A stretch of DNA of 64,000 nucleotides from an uncultured Candidatus Actinomarina sp. (GCA_902580215.1 CACHJT010000004.1:1-64000); one strand, 5' to 3'; positions 48,782 through 58,353 are shown, counted from the first letter of the stretch. Made by a program: numbers and translations. Notes: generated by a model not told the origin, from the sequence alone.

Positions 48782-49808
48782 TCCTCTGTCATATTTAAAC
48801 TATTCAAAATTTATGCAGGAAGCAATAATTGCAGCATTAAACACAAAAGCATTTCCAAATCCGAAAGTTGCTGCTGTTCTTACTGACAACAAAGGAAATA
48901 TAAAGTCTACGGGTGTTCATCATGGTCCAGGCACAAATCATGCTGAAATAGATTTATTAAACAAAACTACTATTGATGCGGAGGATGTATTATACGTCAC
49001 TCTTGAACCATGTTTTCATGCTGATAGTTCGCCTTCGTGTGCAGTTGAATTACTCAATACATCATTAAAAAATATTGTTATAGGCGATAAAGATGTTGAT
49101 CCACGAACTAATGGAAAAAGTATTGAACTATTTAAAAATAATGGTCTTAATATTCAATTTGAATACAATGCAAATAATTTAATTAATCCTCACTACTTAA
49201 ACCAAAAAATAAATAAGAATTCAAACACAATAATTGGAAAAATTGCAAGTTCACAAAATAATTATATCTACAATGATCAAACAGAAGATAAATATATATC
49301 TAATGATATATCGTTAGCTCTTACACACATACTACGTGCGAGTGTTGATGGGATAGCAATAGGGAAAAATACACTTTTAATTGACAGTCCAAAACTTGAT
49401 GTAAGAAATGTAAATATTAAAGATAGCAATCCAATAAAAATCGTTTTTTGGGGAGCTGATCCAAATATTGACTCACACATAACAAAACATTCAGACATCT
49501 ATTTTTTAACATCTTTTTCACATAAGGCAGATAATGTTATTCCAATAATTGATGTGAATTTTGATTTGAATAAGTTATTTAAAAATTTAAAAATCAATTC
49601 ATTGTTAATTGAAGGTGGTAACTACATACACAAATACTTCACAGCTAATGCAATATATGATAAGTTTTATTGGTTTAAAAGTACAGACAATATACATAGT
49701 GGAGTTAAATTGAGCGATGAAGTTATTGAGTCATTAAAAAATAGATATAAACCAATTAATAAATTTCTTCTTAAAGATAATCAATTAACAACATATACTT
49801 GTATGTAA
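48762..49808 (+). CDS. ribD: Bifunctional diaminohydroxyphosphoribosylaminopyrimidine deaminase/reductase
   Basis: HHGPGTNHAEIDLL, YVTLEPCFHADSSPSCAVELL, RASVDGIAIGKNTLLIDSPKLDVR, LLIEGGNYIHKYF. Confidence 0.94.
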   Translation: MVQFLDNPLSYLNYSKFMQEAIIAALNTKAFPNPKVAAVLTDNKGNIKSTGVHHGPGTNHAEIDLLNKTTIDAEDVLYVTLEPCFHADSSPSCAVELLNTSLKNIVIGDKDVDPRTNGKSIELFKNNGLNIQFEYNANNLINPHYLNQKINKNSNTIIGKIASSQNNYIYNDQTEDKYISNDISLALTHILRASVDGIAIGKNTLLIDSPKLDVRNVNIKDSNPIKIVFWGADPNIDSHITKHSDIYFLTSFSHKADNVIPIIDVNFDLNKLFKNLKINSLLIEGGNYIHKYFTANAIYDKFYWFKSTDNIHSGVKLSDEVIESLKNRYKPINKFLLKDNQLTTYTCM

Positions 49809-50383
49809 TGTTTACTGGGATTATTAACGATATAGGTACAGTTGTAGATCTAAATGAAGATATTTTAACTGTTAGTTTTAATAACAACATTTACACAAAT
49901 TTAGATCCAGGTACAAGCATTGCAATTGACGGGTGCTGCTTGACTCTGAAAGAATATAGTGATGGAAATTTAGTTTTTCAAGTGTCAAATGAAACATTTA
50001 CCAGAACAGCTTTGAACAATAATCATTGTGGATTTGTTAATTTAGAGCTTCCAGCAACACTAGATAGTTTTTTAAGCGGTCATATAGTCCAGGGACATGT
50101 AGATTCAACAATAAATATTCATGAAATTAATGAACTTGAAAATAATATGTGGAACTTCAAATTTAAAGATGCAAGTAGTAAATATATTGTTGATAAAGGA
50201 TCCATAACGATTAATGGTATTTCATTGACTATAGTTAACCCTGTCAAAGATATGTTTGAAGTTGCTGTAATAGATGAAACATATAATAGAACAAACTTAA
50301 AGTATTTAAATATTGGTAGTGCAGTTAACGTTGAATACGACATAATAATAAAATATTTAGAGAAAATTAATCATGATAACTGA
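49808..50383 (+). CDS. ribE: Riboflavin synthase alpha chain
   Basis: MFTGIINDIGTV, SIAIDGCCLTLKE, GHIVQGHVDST. Start set to ATG 49808. Confidence 0.95.
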   Translation: MFTGIINDIGTVVDLNEDILTVSFNNNIYTNLDPGTSIAIDGCCLTLKEYSDGNLVFQVSNETFTRTALNNNHCGFVNLELPATLDSFLSGHIVQGHVDSTINIHEINELENNMWNFKFKDASSKYIVDKGSITINGISLTIVNPVKDMFEVAVIDETYNRTNLKYLNIGSAVNVEYDIIIKYLEKINHDN

Positions 50384-51575
50384 TATAAAAAATATTATTA
50401 AATCATTTAAAGATGGCGAGATGATCATCCTTGTTGATGATGAAGATAGAGAAAATGAAGGTGATTTAATAATTTCAGCTGAACATTTAACTGCTGAACA
50501 TATAAATTTTATGATTACATTTGGTAAGGGTTTAGTTTGTGCGCCAATATCATCCAAAATTGCTAAAAAATTAGAACTGCCATTAATGCAAGGTGTAAAT
50601 AATGAAATGCAGACTGCATATACTGCTTCAGTGGATTTAAAAGGTAACGGAGTAACAACTGGAATATCAGCTGATGATCGTCATAAAACTATAAAAGGTT
50701 TACTAAATGAAAACTCTACAAGAGACGACTTTAATGTTCCAGGACACATTTTTCCTTTACAAGCAATGGATGGTGGAGTATTAAGGCGTGCTGGACACAC
50801 AGAAGCCGCAATAGACCTTTGTAAACTTTCGGGACACAAAGAAGTTGCTGTTATTTGTGAAATAATAAATAAAGATGGTTCTATGGCAAGAATGAATGAT
50901 CTAATTGAGTTTTCAAAAGTTCACAATATTAAAATTGGTACAATCAAAGATCTTATTCAACACAGATTAGATAGTTCAAACCCTGTTGAATTTGTATCTA
51001 AATCAAAAATCCCTACTCATTATGGTGAATTTACAGGTCATGTCTATAAAGATACTGTAGACAATACTGAACATATTGCATTAACATTTGGAGATTATCT
51101 CGATAGCGAAGACACAATGGTTAGAGTTCATTCAGAGTGTTTAACTGGAGATACTTTATTTTCTTCAAAATGTGATTGTGGTTCTCAGCTATCTAACGCT
51201 TTAAACACAATTTCAAAAAATGGAAGTGGCGTTCTCTTGTACATGAGAGGTCACGAAGGAAGAGGTATTGGATTAGGCAACAAAATAAAAGCATACTCAC
51301 TTCAAGATGAGGGGGATGATACTGTAGATGCAAATCTTAAACTTGGTTTCAAAAACGATCAGCGAGATTATGGAACCGGTGCATTAATATTAAGATCACT
51401 TGGAATTGAGAAAATGAACTTATTAACTAACAATCCATCTAAGAGAGCTGGACTTGAAGGTTATGGCTTAAGTATTACAAAAAGAACGCCGTTACTTGGG
51501 CAAACAACACCAGAAAATGAAAAATATCTTGAAACTAAAGAATCAAAAATGGGACACGTATTCAATGAAGAATAA
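50373..51575 (+). CDS. ribBA: Bifunctional DHBP synthase/GTP cyclohydrolase II
   Basis: MIILVDDEDRENEGDLIISAE, RVHSECLTGDTLFSSKCDCGSQL, RGHEGRGIGLGNKI. Confidence 0.97.
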   Translation: MITDIKNIIKSFKDGEMIILVDDEDRENEGDLIISAEHLTAEHINFMITFGKGLVCAPISSKIAKKLELPLMQGVNNEMQTAYTASVDLKGNGVTTGISADDRHKTIKGLLNENSTRDDFNVPGHIFPLQAMDGGVLRRAGHTEAAIDLCKLSGHKEVAVICEIINKDGSMARMNDLIEFSKVHNIKIGTIKDLIQHRLDSSNPVEFVSKSKIPTHYGEFTGHVYKDTVDNTEHIALTFGDYLDSEDTMVRVHSECLTGDTLFSSKCDCGSQLSNALNTISKNGSGVLLYMRGHEGRGIGLGNKIKAYSLQDEGDDTVDANLKLGFKNDQRDYGTGALILRSLGIEKMNLLTNNPSKRAGLEGYGLSITKRTPLLGQTTPENEKYLETKESKMGHVFNEE

Positions 51576-51966
51576 GGTAGCCATAGTTGCAGCAAATTAT
51601 TACGAAAATATAACTAATGATTTAGTTGATGGTGTTAAAAATAATCTTAATGTAAGTTTTGATACGAATACATATTTTGTAGATGGCGCATGGGAAATAA
51701 TCTATAAAATAAACGATCTCTCACTCAATGACTCTATAGATAAATTTGTCGCTATTGGTGTAATTATAAAAGGTGACACAGACCACTATGAATATATCTC
51801 AAAAGGTGTGGTTGATGGATTAATTAATCTAACTATTAAAAATAATATTTATATTGCAAACTGTGTGTTAAATGTATTAAACATTGATCAAGCAATAGCC
51901 AGAACTAAAGGTGATAAAAATAAAGGGATTGAAGCTGCTTCAGCTTTAAATAATCTTTTTGTATAA
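51565..51966 (+). CDS. ribH: 6,7-dimethyl-8-ribityllumazine synthase
   Basis: VAIVAANYYENITNDLVDG, GAWEIIYKI, AIGVIIKGDTDHYEYISKGVVDGL. Start set to 51565. Confidence 0.92.
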   Translation: MKNKVAIVAANYYENITNDLVDGVKNNLNVSFDTNTYFVDGAWEIIYKINDLSLNDSIDKFVAIGVIIKGDTDHYEYISKGVVDGLINLTIKNNIYIANCVLNVLNIDQAIARTKGDKNKGIEAASALNNLFV

Positions 51967-51983
51967 ATAAATTAATAATTAGC

Positions 51984-51989
51984 TATAAT
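51984..51989 (+). promoter_or_regulatory. Putative -10 element of infC promoter
   Basis: TATAAT in AT-rich sequence after ribH, before the structured leader. Confidence 0.4.
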
Positions 51990-52038
51990 TATCTCAAGCG
52001 AACAATGTTCCACCCACTGTGAACAATAGTGAGGTTGT

Positions 52039-52063
52039 AAAACAGCTTCGTGCTGTTTTTTTT
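52039..52063 (+). terminator. Rho-independent terminator/attenuator in infC leader
   Basis: AAAACAGC-TTCGT-GCTGTTTT plus a long T-run, ending just before the infC SD. Confidence 0.75.
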
Positions 52064-52079
52064 ATTGGAAGGAGTAAAT

Positions 52080-52595
52080 ATACCTGAATTAAAGATAAAC
52101 GAAGGAATTCGTGCAAAGAAATTACTTGTTATTGCACCAGATGGTGTTCAAATTGGTGAACTAGAACTAAAAAAAGCACTAATTGTAGCTGAACAACTAG
52201 ATCTAGATTTAGTAGAAGTATCGCCTGAGAGTAAACCGCCAGTCGCAAGACTAATGGACTATGGAAAATACAAATATGAACTTGCTCAGAAAGCAAAAGA
52301 ATCAAAGAAAAAACAAGTAAAAATTTCAGTTAAGGAAATTCAACTTAAACCTAAAATCGATACAAATGATTTCAAAATTAAGTTAAATAAGTCACGAAAA
52401 TTTCTTGATTCGGGGGATAAGGTTAAATTCACTATGAGATTCAGGGGAAGAGAAGCAGAACATCCAGAGTTTGGCCAGAAAGTATTAGATAATTATATTG
52501 AAGAACTAAGTGATATAGCAATGGTTGAGTCTACTTCAAGTCCTGATGGAAAGTCTTTATCAATGGTGCTCGCACCTTTAGGAGGAAAAAAATGA
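52080..52595 (+). CDS. infC: Translation initiation factor IF-3 (apparent AUA start)
   Basis: PELKINEGIRAKKLLVIAPDGVQIGELELKKAL...; GGAAGGAG SD then TAAAT then ATA at 52080; infC-rpmI-rplT order. Confidence 0.92.
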   Translation: MPELKINEGIRAKKLLVIAPDGVQIGELELKKALIVAEQLDLDLVEVSPESKPPVARLMDYGKYKYELAQKAKESKKKQVKISVKEIQLKPKIDTNDFKIKLNKSRKFLDSGDKVKFTMRFRGREAEHPEFGQKVLDNYIEELSDIAMVESTSSPDGKSLSMVLAPLGGKK

Positions 52596-52780
52596 AACAA
52601 AAAACTCATAAAAGTATGAAAAAAAGAGTAAAAGTTACTGGAACTGGTAAATATATGAGACGTAGATCACACAGATCTCACTACAAATTAGCAAAAAGTT
52701 CTGGTACTTGGAAAAGGCTAAAGCGAGATGTGGAAACATCTAGTGGTGATAGTAAGAAAATCAGAAAGTTGTTAGGTTAA
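52592..52780 (+). CDS. rpmI: 50S ribosomal protein L35
   Basis: KQKTHKSMKKRVKVTGTGKYMRRRSHRSH. Confidence 0.95.
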   Translation: MKQKTHKSMKKRVKVTGTGKYMRRRSHRSHYKLAKSSGTWKRLKRDVETSSGDSKKIRKLLG

Positions 52781-52781
52781 T

Positions 52782-53141
52782 ATGGTACGAATTAAAAGTT
52801 CAGTTCAAAGTAAAAAATCTAAGAAAAAAGTATTAAAGAAAGCTAAAGGTTATACGGGAGCTAGAAGTAAAAGACTAAGAGCTGCAAAAGAACAGGTAAT
52901 GCACGCAGGTGCTGATTCTTTTACGCACAGAAAAGATAAGAAATCTGATTATAGAAAACTATGGATTTCAAGAATAAATGCAGCTTCAAGACAACATGAT
53001 CTTGCTTATTCTAAATTTATTAATGGTTTAAACAACGCAGGTATTAAAGTCGACAGAAAAATACTCGCAGACTTAGCTGTAAATGATCCTAAAGGTTTTA
53101 AAAAACTTGTCGATCTTGCTAAGAAAAATTTAAATGCCTGA
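52782..53141 (+). CDS. rplT: 50S ribosomal protein L20
   Basis: KKSKKKVLKKAKGYTGARSKRLRAAKEQVMHA...RKLWISRINAASRQ. Confidence 0.97.
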   Translation: MVRIKSSVQSKKSKKKVLKKAKGYTGARSKRLRAAKEQVMHAGADSFTHRKDKKSDYRKLWISRINAASRQHDLAYSKFINGLNNAGIKVDRKILADLAVNDPKGFKKLVDLAKKNLNA

Positions 53142-54126
53142 ACTAAATTTCGATAAAGTACTAGCATCTCTCAAACTACGATTAGACGAAGTTGTTGATG
53201 AATCAGAGTTTGATGAGATTTTAAAAGAATATACGGGAAAAGACTCGTTACTTTCAGTTGAAAGAAAAAATTTATCTAATCTTTCTAATGAAGACAAAAA
53301 AGTTTATGGTGAAACTTTAAATAATGTTAATAAATCAATCGTTACAAATATAAAAAAAGCTAAAGAAGAATTTATTAACAATAAATATGCTTCATTAGAA
53401 GATGAAGAAAATGATGATATAACAATAGATTGGATCACTAATACTGGAACCCATAGACATATTCTTTCACAAGTTATGGATGAGGTTGTAAACATTTTTG
53501 CTTCCATAGGGTATAAAGTAGCTTATGGACCAGAAGTTGAAACATCTTGGCACAACTTTGATGCATTAAACACCCCAGACTGGCATCCTGCGCGTTATGA
53601 ATCTGACACTCTTTATACAGATAATGATTTGGAAACTTTACTGAGAACTCAAACTAGCACTGTACAGATTAGACATATGGAAGAAAATGACCCACCTGTT
53701 TATATAGTTGCACCAGGTAGAGTTTTTAGATCAGACCAACTTGATGCTACTCATTCGCCTGTTTTTCATCAACTTGAAGGTCTAGCAGTTGATAAAAACT
53801 TGAAATTTACAGATCTTAAAGGCACATTGGAGTACTTTGTTAAGCAATTTTTTGGTGAGGATATTGAAACAAAATTTATACCACATTTTTTTCCTTTCAC
53901 TGAACCCTCAGCTGAAGTTCTAGTCAAGTGGAAGAATGGTGAGTGGTTAGAAATATTAGGATGTGGAATGGTAGATCCAAATGTATTAAATCATGTAGGT
54001 TACTCAGATGAATATCAAGGATTTGCCTGGGGAGTAGGTATAGAAAGGCTAGCTATGCTTAAGTACCAAGTTGACCACATTAAAAACTTCTATGATAATG
54101 ATTTAAGATTTTTGGAGCAATTTTAA
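53134..54126 (+). CDS. pheS: Phenylalanyl-tRNA synthetase alpha subunit
   Basis: FNFDALNTPDWHPAR-like, LLRTQTSTVQIRHME, FRSDQLDATHSPVFHQLEGL, WGVGIERLAML. Confidence 0.97.
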   Translation: MPELNFDKVLASLKLRLDEVVDESEFDEILKEYTGKDSLLSVERKNLSNLSNEDKKVYGETLNNVNKSIVTNIKKAKEEFINNKYASLEDEENDDITIDWITNTGTHRHILSQVMDEVVNIFASIGYKVAYGPEVETSWHNFDALNTPDWHPARYESDTLYTDNDLETLLRTQTSTVQIRHMEENDPPVYIVAPGRVFRSDQLDATHSPVFHQLEGLAVDKNLKFTDLKGTLEYFVKQFFGEDIETKFIPHFFPFTEPSAEVLVKWKNGEWLEILGCGMVDPNVLNHVGYSDEYQGFAWGVGIERLAMLKYQVDHIKNFYDNDLRFLEQF

Positions 54127-56498
54127 TGAAAATATTAAAATCTTGGTTAAATGATTGGATAGACCTTGAGGCTATCAGCACAGATGATATATCTGAAGCT
54201 TTAGAATCACTAGGATTTGAAATTGAGTCTAGGACAGATAAAACTCCAAACTACAAAAATATAACGGTTGGTAAAGTATTAGAAATATACGAACACCCCA
54301 ATGCCGATAAAGTTCGAGTTACTAAAGTTGATGTAGGTTCAAAAACATATGAAATAGTCTGTGGGGCTTGGAACTTTGATGTTGGTGCAGTTGTACCTGT
54401 AGCGTTACCTAAAAGTGAAATTAAAGATGGATTTAAAATTGATAAACGAGATATACGTGGTGTTGAATCTAATGGCATGATATGTTCAGCATCAGAACTT
54501 GATTTATGGGATGATCATGCAGGAATTTTAAAACTTTCAGATGAAACAAAATTAGGTTCTGATTTTTCAAAAATATACAACTCTACTGATACCTTATGGG
54601 AAATTGGTGTTACTCCAAATAGGGGGGACTGTATGTCACATTTAGGAATCGCTAGAGAGCTATCTAATTATTTCAACCTGACACTTAAAGAAAATTCACA
54701 ATCACTTAAATCTAACATTGAAAGTGTAATAAAAGTTAACAGTGGCAAAATAAAAGCATGTAATTCATACCAATCAATTGAAATTGAAAATTTTACTTTA
54801 AGTGATTCAAATTTAAATATAAGGTACAGACTTTCATCTATTGGTGTCCGCGTTATTAATAATGTTGTAGATTACACCAATTACGTACTTCACGATATTG
54901 GTCAGCCCTTGCATGCATTTGATAGAGATAAATTATTTGGAACCATTTCTGTCAGATTCGCAAAAGATAAGGAAAATCTGAAAACATTAGATGAACAAGA
55001 GAGAAAGTTAACCTCTGAAGATTTAATTATTACAGATAATGATAAGCCAATTGCACTTGCAGGTGTTATGGGAGGGTACGATACCGAAGTCACTGATACA
55101 ACTACCAATCTTTTAATAGAGAGCGCTTATTTTGATAAAGTATCGATTATGAAAACGTCGAGAAGATTAAATCTAATATCAGATGCATCAATCAGATTTG
55201 AAAGAGGTATTGATTTTAATTTGCAAAAACAGGGGCTACAGAGATTCGTTAATCTTTTTGAAAACGATCAGGAAATAAATTATTCAAGCATAATAGATAG
55301 CAGTAAAAATGGAATTTCTTATGATTCAATATCATTCGATAAAAATGAAATAGAACAAATATTAGGAGTAAAGCTAGATGATAATTTTATTAGAAACACT
55401 TTGATAAAACTACAAATTGAATCAGAAGTTTCTGATAAAAAAATCAAATTCGAATCTCCTTCATGGAGATACGATTTGGAAAGACCAATAGATCTCATCG
55501 AAGAACTTGCTAAACATTATGGGTTTAACAATTTTGAATCAACACTTCCAATAGGTAACAACTTAAACTCAACGGGGGACTACTGGGATAAACGTATTTA
55601 TTTATCTGATAAATTATCATCTACAAACTTTTATGAAATTCAAACACTTTCATTCACTGATTCATTGTCAAACGAATTATTCACACCTGAAAAAAAATCT
55701 GTAAGCGTGATAAACCCCATAGACCAAACACAAGAAAATTTAAGAACAAATTTACTTACATCATTAATAAATACATATAAATTTAACCTTGAAAGTAATG
55801 GTAAGTCACATAGGTATTACGAAATTAATAATGTATACGATGATTCAAAACATAAGAAATTTAAGATGATACCAAATCAAGAATACTCTCTTGGTTTACT
55901 CATACCTGAAAATGAAGCAGTGGAAGATCGTAAAGGAAAAACAAAAACAAATAACATAAATACTCTAGCTAATGTTATTAAAAACCTTTTTCCCTCTTCT
56001 GAATTAGAACACCTTACACGACCGGGGTTTCATAAGAATTATTCATATTTAATAAAACTTGATAATAAAATTTTAGGATTTATGGGTAAACTTTCGTACA
56101 AAATTCAATCTGAGTTAGAACTACATGATTCACTTTATATTGCACAAATTAACACTGAGAACTTTAATTTTGACCAATTGAAAGCTTTCACTTATAAGCC
56201 ATTGTCTGCTTATCCATTCATTAAATTTGATTTATCTTTTTCTGTCTCTAATGATTTTCAAGCTTCTGATTTAATTAATTGCATCGAATCTATTCTTAGC
56301 GACAACGAAAACAATATATCTATTTTTGACAATTTTACAAATGAGAAAACAAGAAATTTAGGAATTAGAATAGTAACAAGAAGTTATGAGAAAACTTATA
56401 CAGAAACAGAAAGTACTGAAATTTTAGAAATGATAGTTAAGGAAGCTGAATCTAAATTTAAAATTAAACTAAACAAAAAGGATGAGAATGCAACCTAA
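54126..56498 (+). CDS. pheT: Phenylalanyl-tRNA synthetase beta subunit
   Basis: MKILKSWLNDWIDL, IVCGAWNFDVGAVVPVALP, PNRGDCMSHLGIAREL, GVMGGYDTEVT. Confidence 0.96.
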   Translation: MKILKSWLNDWIDLEAISTDDISEALESLGFEIESRTDKTPNYKNITVGKVLEIYEHPNADKVRVTKVDVGSKTYEIVCGAWNFDVGAVVPVALPKSEIKDGFKIDKRDIRGVESNGMICSASELDLWDDHAGILKLSDETKLGSDFSKIYNSTDTLWEIGVTPNRGDCMSHLGIARELSNYFNLTLKENSQSLKSNIESVIKVNSGKIKACNSYQSIEIENFTLSDSNLNIRYRLSSIGVRVINNVVDYTNYVLHDIGQPLHAFDRDKLFGTISVRFAKDKENLKTLDEQERKLTSEDLIITDNDKPIALAGVMGGYDTEVTDTTTNLLIESAYFDKVSIMKTSRRLNLISDASIRFERGIDFNLQKQGLQRFVNLFENDQEINYSSIIDSSKNGISYDSISFDKNEIEQILGVKLDDNFIRNTLIKLQIESEVSDKKIKFESPSWRYDLERPIDLIEELAKHYGFNNFESTLPIGNNLNSTGDYWDKRIYLSDKLSSTNFYEIQTLSFTDSLSNELFTPEKKSVSVINPIDQTQENLRTNLLTSLINTYKFNLESNGKSHRYYEINNVYDDSKHKKFKMIPNQEYSLGLLIPENEAVEDRKGKTKTNNINTLANVIKNLFPSSELEHLTRPGFHKNYSYLIKLDNKILGFMGKLSYKIQSELELHDSLYIAQINTENFNFDQLKAFTYKPLSAYPFIKFDLSFSVSNDFQASDLINCIESILSDNENNISIFDNFTNEKTRNLGIRIVTRSYEKTYTETESTEILEMIVKEAESKFKIKLNKKDENAT

Positions 56499-57060
56499 TG
56501 GATTGAATAATAGGGTTTTAAAAACTCTTTCGCAGTCAGCTCCTAAAGCTGCTGTAGATTTGCTTGGGATGAGAATTTCTACATCAATTAATGATAAATT
56601 TGTTGAAATTATGATTACTGAAACTGAAGCTTATGGTCGTAAATCAACAGACAAAATGGCACTGTTAAACACTTATAAAAATGTTCCAACTTCAATCACG
56701 CTAGGTCCACCACACGTTGCAGTATTAAAATCTTATGGTTCAAACAGAGGACTATTTCTTCTTTGTGGAAAAAAAGGTTCAGCAGAAGCTGTTCTTATAA
56801 GATCTTCACTAATACTTCTTGGTAAAAAACATATTGAAAAAAGAAGAAAAGCAAAAATGAAATTTGATAAATTAAATGGACCAGGGAACATTACCAAAAG
56901 TTTAGGTATTGATCAAAAACTTGATGGAGAAAATATTTTATCTGGAATTATAAATTTATCTCCTCGAATACATCCTTTAGATAAAGCAGTTGCGAAGCAA
57001 AGAAAAAATGCAAAAAAGAACGACAAACATCTTTGGCGTTATTCACTGATATTAAAATGA
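56482..57060 (+). CDS. mpg: 3-methyladenine DNA glycosylase (AAG/MPG family)
   Basis: AAVDLLGMRI, MITETEAYGRKSTDKM, GPGNITKSLGIDQKLDGENI. Confidence 0.87.
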   Translation: MRMQPNGLNNRVLKTLSQSAPKAAVDLLGMRISTSINDKFVEIMITETEAYGRKSTDKMALLNTYKNVPTSITLGPPHVAVLKSYGSNRGLFLLCGKKGSAEAVLIRSSLILLGKKHIEKRRKAKMKFDKLNGPGNITKSLGIDQKLDGENILSGIINLSPRIHPLDKAVAKQRKNAKKNDKHLWRYSLILK

Positions 57061-58229
57061 AATATTTACAGGACCGTGCGAGTGCCATAAGTCCAAAGGA
57101 AGACTTTGAAAATCTACTAAATTCAAAAAAAACTTTACGTATCAAGCTAGGAGTCGACCCGACAGCACCTGATGTAACACTAGGATGGTATGCCATTCTA
57201 AGAGCGTTAAGAAAATTTCAAGATTATGGACATACTGCTGTTCTTATTTTAGGTGAGTTTACAGCTCAGGTAGGAGATCCTTCTGGAAAGTCAGAAACCA
57301 GATCAAAATTAGAATCAGATGAAATAAATAAGAATTCAGAAGGGGTGTTACCAATTATTGAAAACATATTACACAAAGAAAATCTCGAAATAGTATCTAA
57401 CAATGAGTGGCTTTCAAAACTAACAACCTCTGAATTAGTTAATCTAGCTTCTTCAACCACTTTAGCCCAGATGCTTGAGAGGGAAGATTTTTCATCTAGG
57501 TATAAAAACAAATCACCAATATCTTTAATGGAATTCTTTTACCCACTTTTTCAAGGTTATGATTCAGTTGCGGTAAAAGCAGATATAGAGATTGGAGGGC
57601 ATGATCAACTTTGGAATCTTATGCTCGGCAGAGAAGTGCAAAAATTTTATTCTATGAATCCACAAGTCGCTATGACTTTTCCTCTTTTAGTTGGTACTGA
57701 TGGTAAAAAGAAGATGTCACAATCTTTAAATAACTATATTTCAATAACTGATACTCCTGAAAATATTTACGGAAAAATTATGAGTATTCCCGATGAAATT
57801 ATGTGGGAGTACTTTACAATGCTCACTGATCTTGAAGTAGCAGAAATTGATGAACTAAAAAATTCAATTGATAAAGATAAAGAAAACCCATTTGAAATAA
57901 AAAAAATACTAGGAAAATTTATAGTCACTGAATTATACGATGATAAATCAGCGGATACTGCTCAGAATACTTTTGAAAATGTCACAATAAATAAAAATAC
58001 ACCAGATGAAATAGACTCATACAAAGCTCCAGATGAAAAAACTTTACACTTACCAAAAATATTTACTGAATTAGGCATCACAAAATCAAATTCAGAAGCA
58101 CGCAGGTTAATAAATGCAGGTAGTTTTAAGATAGATGATCAAAAATTTACAGAACTTGATATAGAAACTGATAAATTATTGAACAAAACACTTCAATTAG
58201 GTAAGAGAACTTTTTTTACATTTATTTAA
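57033..58229 (+). CDS. tyrS: Tyrosyl-tRNA synthetase
   Basis: LRIKLGVDPTAPDVTLGWYAILRALRKFQDYGHTAVLILGEFTAQVGDPSGKSETR; KKKMSQSLNNYI. Confidence 0.96.
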   Translation: MALFTDIKMKYLQDRASAISPKEDFENLLNSKKTLRIKLGVDPTAPDVTLGWYAILRALRKFQDYGHTAVLILGEFTAQVGDPSGKSETRSKLESDEINKNSEGVLPIIENILHKENLEIVSNNEWLSKLTTSELVNLASSTTLAQMLEREDFSSRYKNKSPISLMEFFYPLFQGYDSVAVKADIEIGGHDQLWNLMLGREVQKFYSMNPQVAMTFPLLVGTDGKKKMSQSLNNYISITDTPENIYGKIMSIPDEIMWEYFTMLTDLEVAEIDELKNSIDKDKENPFEIKKILGKFIVTELYDDKSADTAQNTFENVTINKNTPDEIDSYKAPDEKTLHLPKIFTELGITKSNSEARRLINAGSFKIDDQKFTELDIETDKLLNKTLQLGKRTFFTFI

Positions 58230-58242
58230 TTTTTTTTACACA

Positions 58243-58271
58243 CTTAAACAAGGTTCTGTTACTGTATATAT
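58243..58271 (+). promoter_or_regulatory. Putative rRNA operon promoter
   Basis: TTAAAC, ~17 nt, TATATT between tyrS stop and the 16S leader stem. Confidence 0.35.
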
Positions 58272-58279
58272 TACGAAAA

Positions 58280-58294
58280 AAATTGGCTTTTTGA
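58280..58294 (+). promoter_or_regulatory. boxA-like element, copy 1 (AAATTGGCTTTTTGA)
   Basis: Exact 15-nt repeat of the 16S-23S spacer; position and form resemble actinobacterial rrn boxA/antitermination elements. Confidence 0.45.
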
Positions 58295-58310
58295 CAACTG
58301 AGTAATGTAT
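58285..58310 (+). other. 5' arm of 16S rRNA processing stem
   Basis: GGCTTTTTGACAACTGAGTAATGTAT is complementary to 60027-60052. Confidence 0.7.
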
Positions 58311-58320
58311 GAACGCCGGT

Positions 58321-58353
58321 AGTGCAGATAGAAATATCTAGCACTCTTTTTTT
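58321..58353 (+). terminator. Terminator-like hairpin in the 16S leader
   Basis: AGTGC-A-GATA-GAAA-TATC-TA-GCACT followed by C and a run of seven T. Confidence 0.5.

Noticed and set aside
51496-51564. N-terminal extension of the ribH ORF
   Set aside because: Overlaps ribBA; lumazine synthase homology begins at MKNKVAIVAANYYEN (51565).
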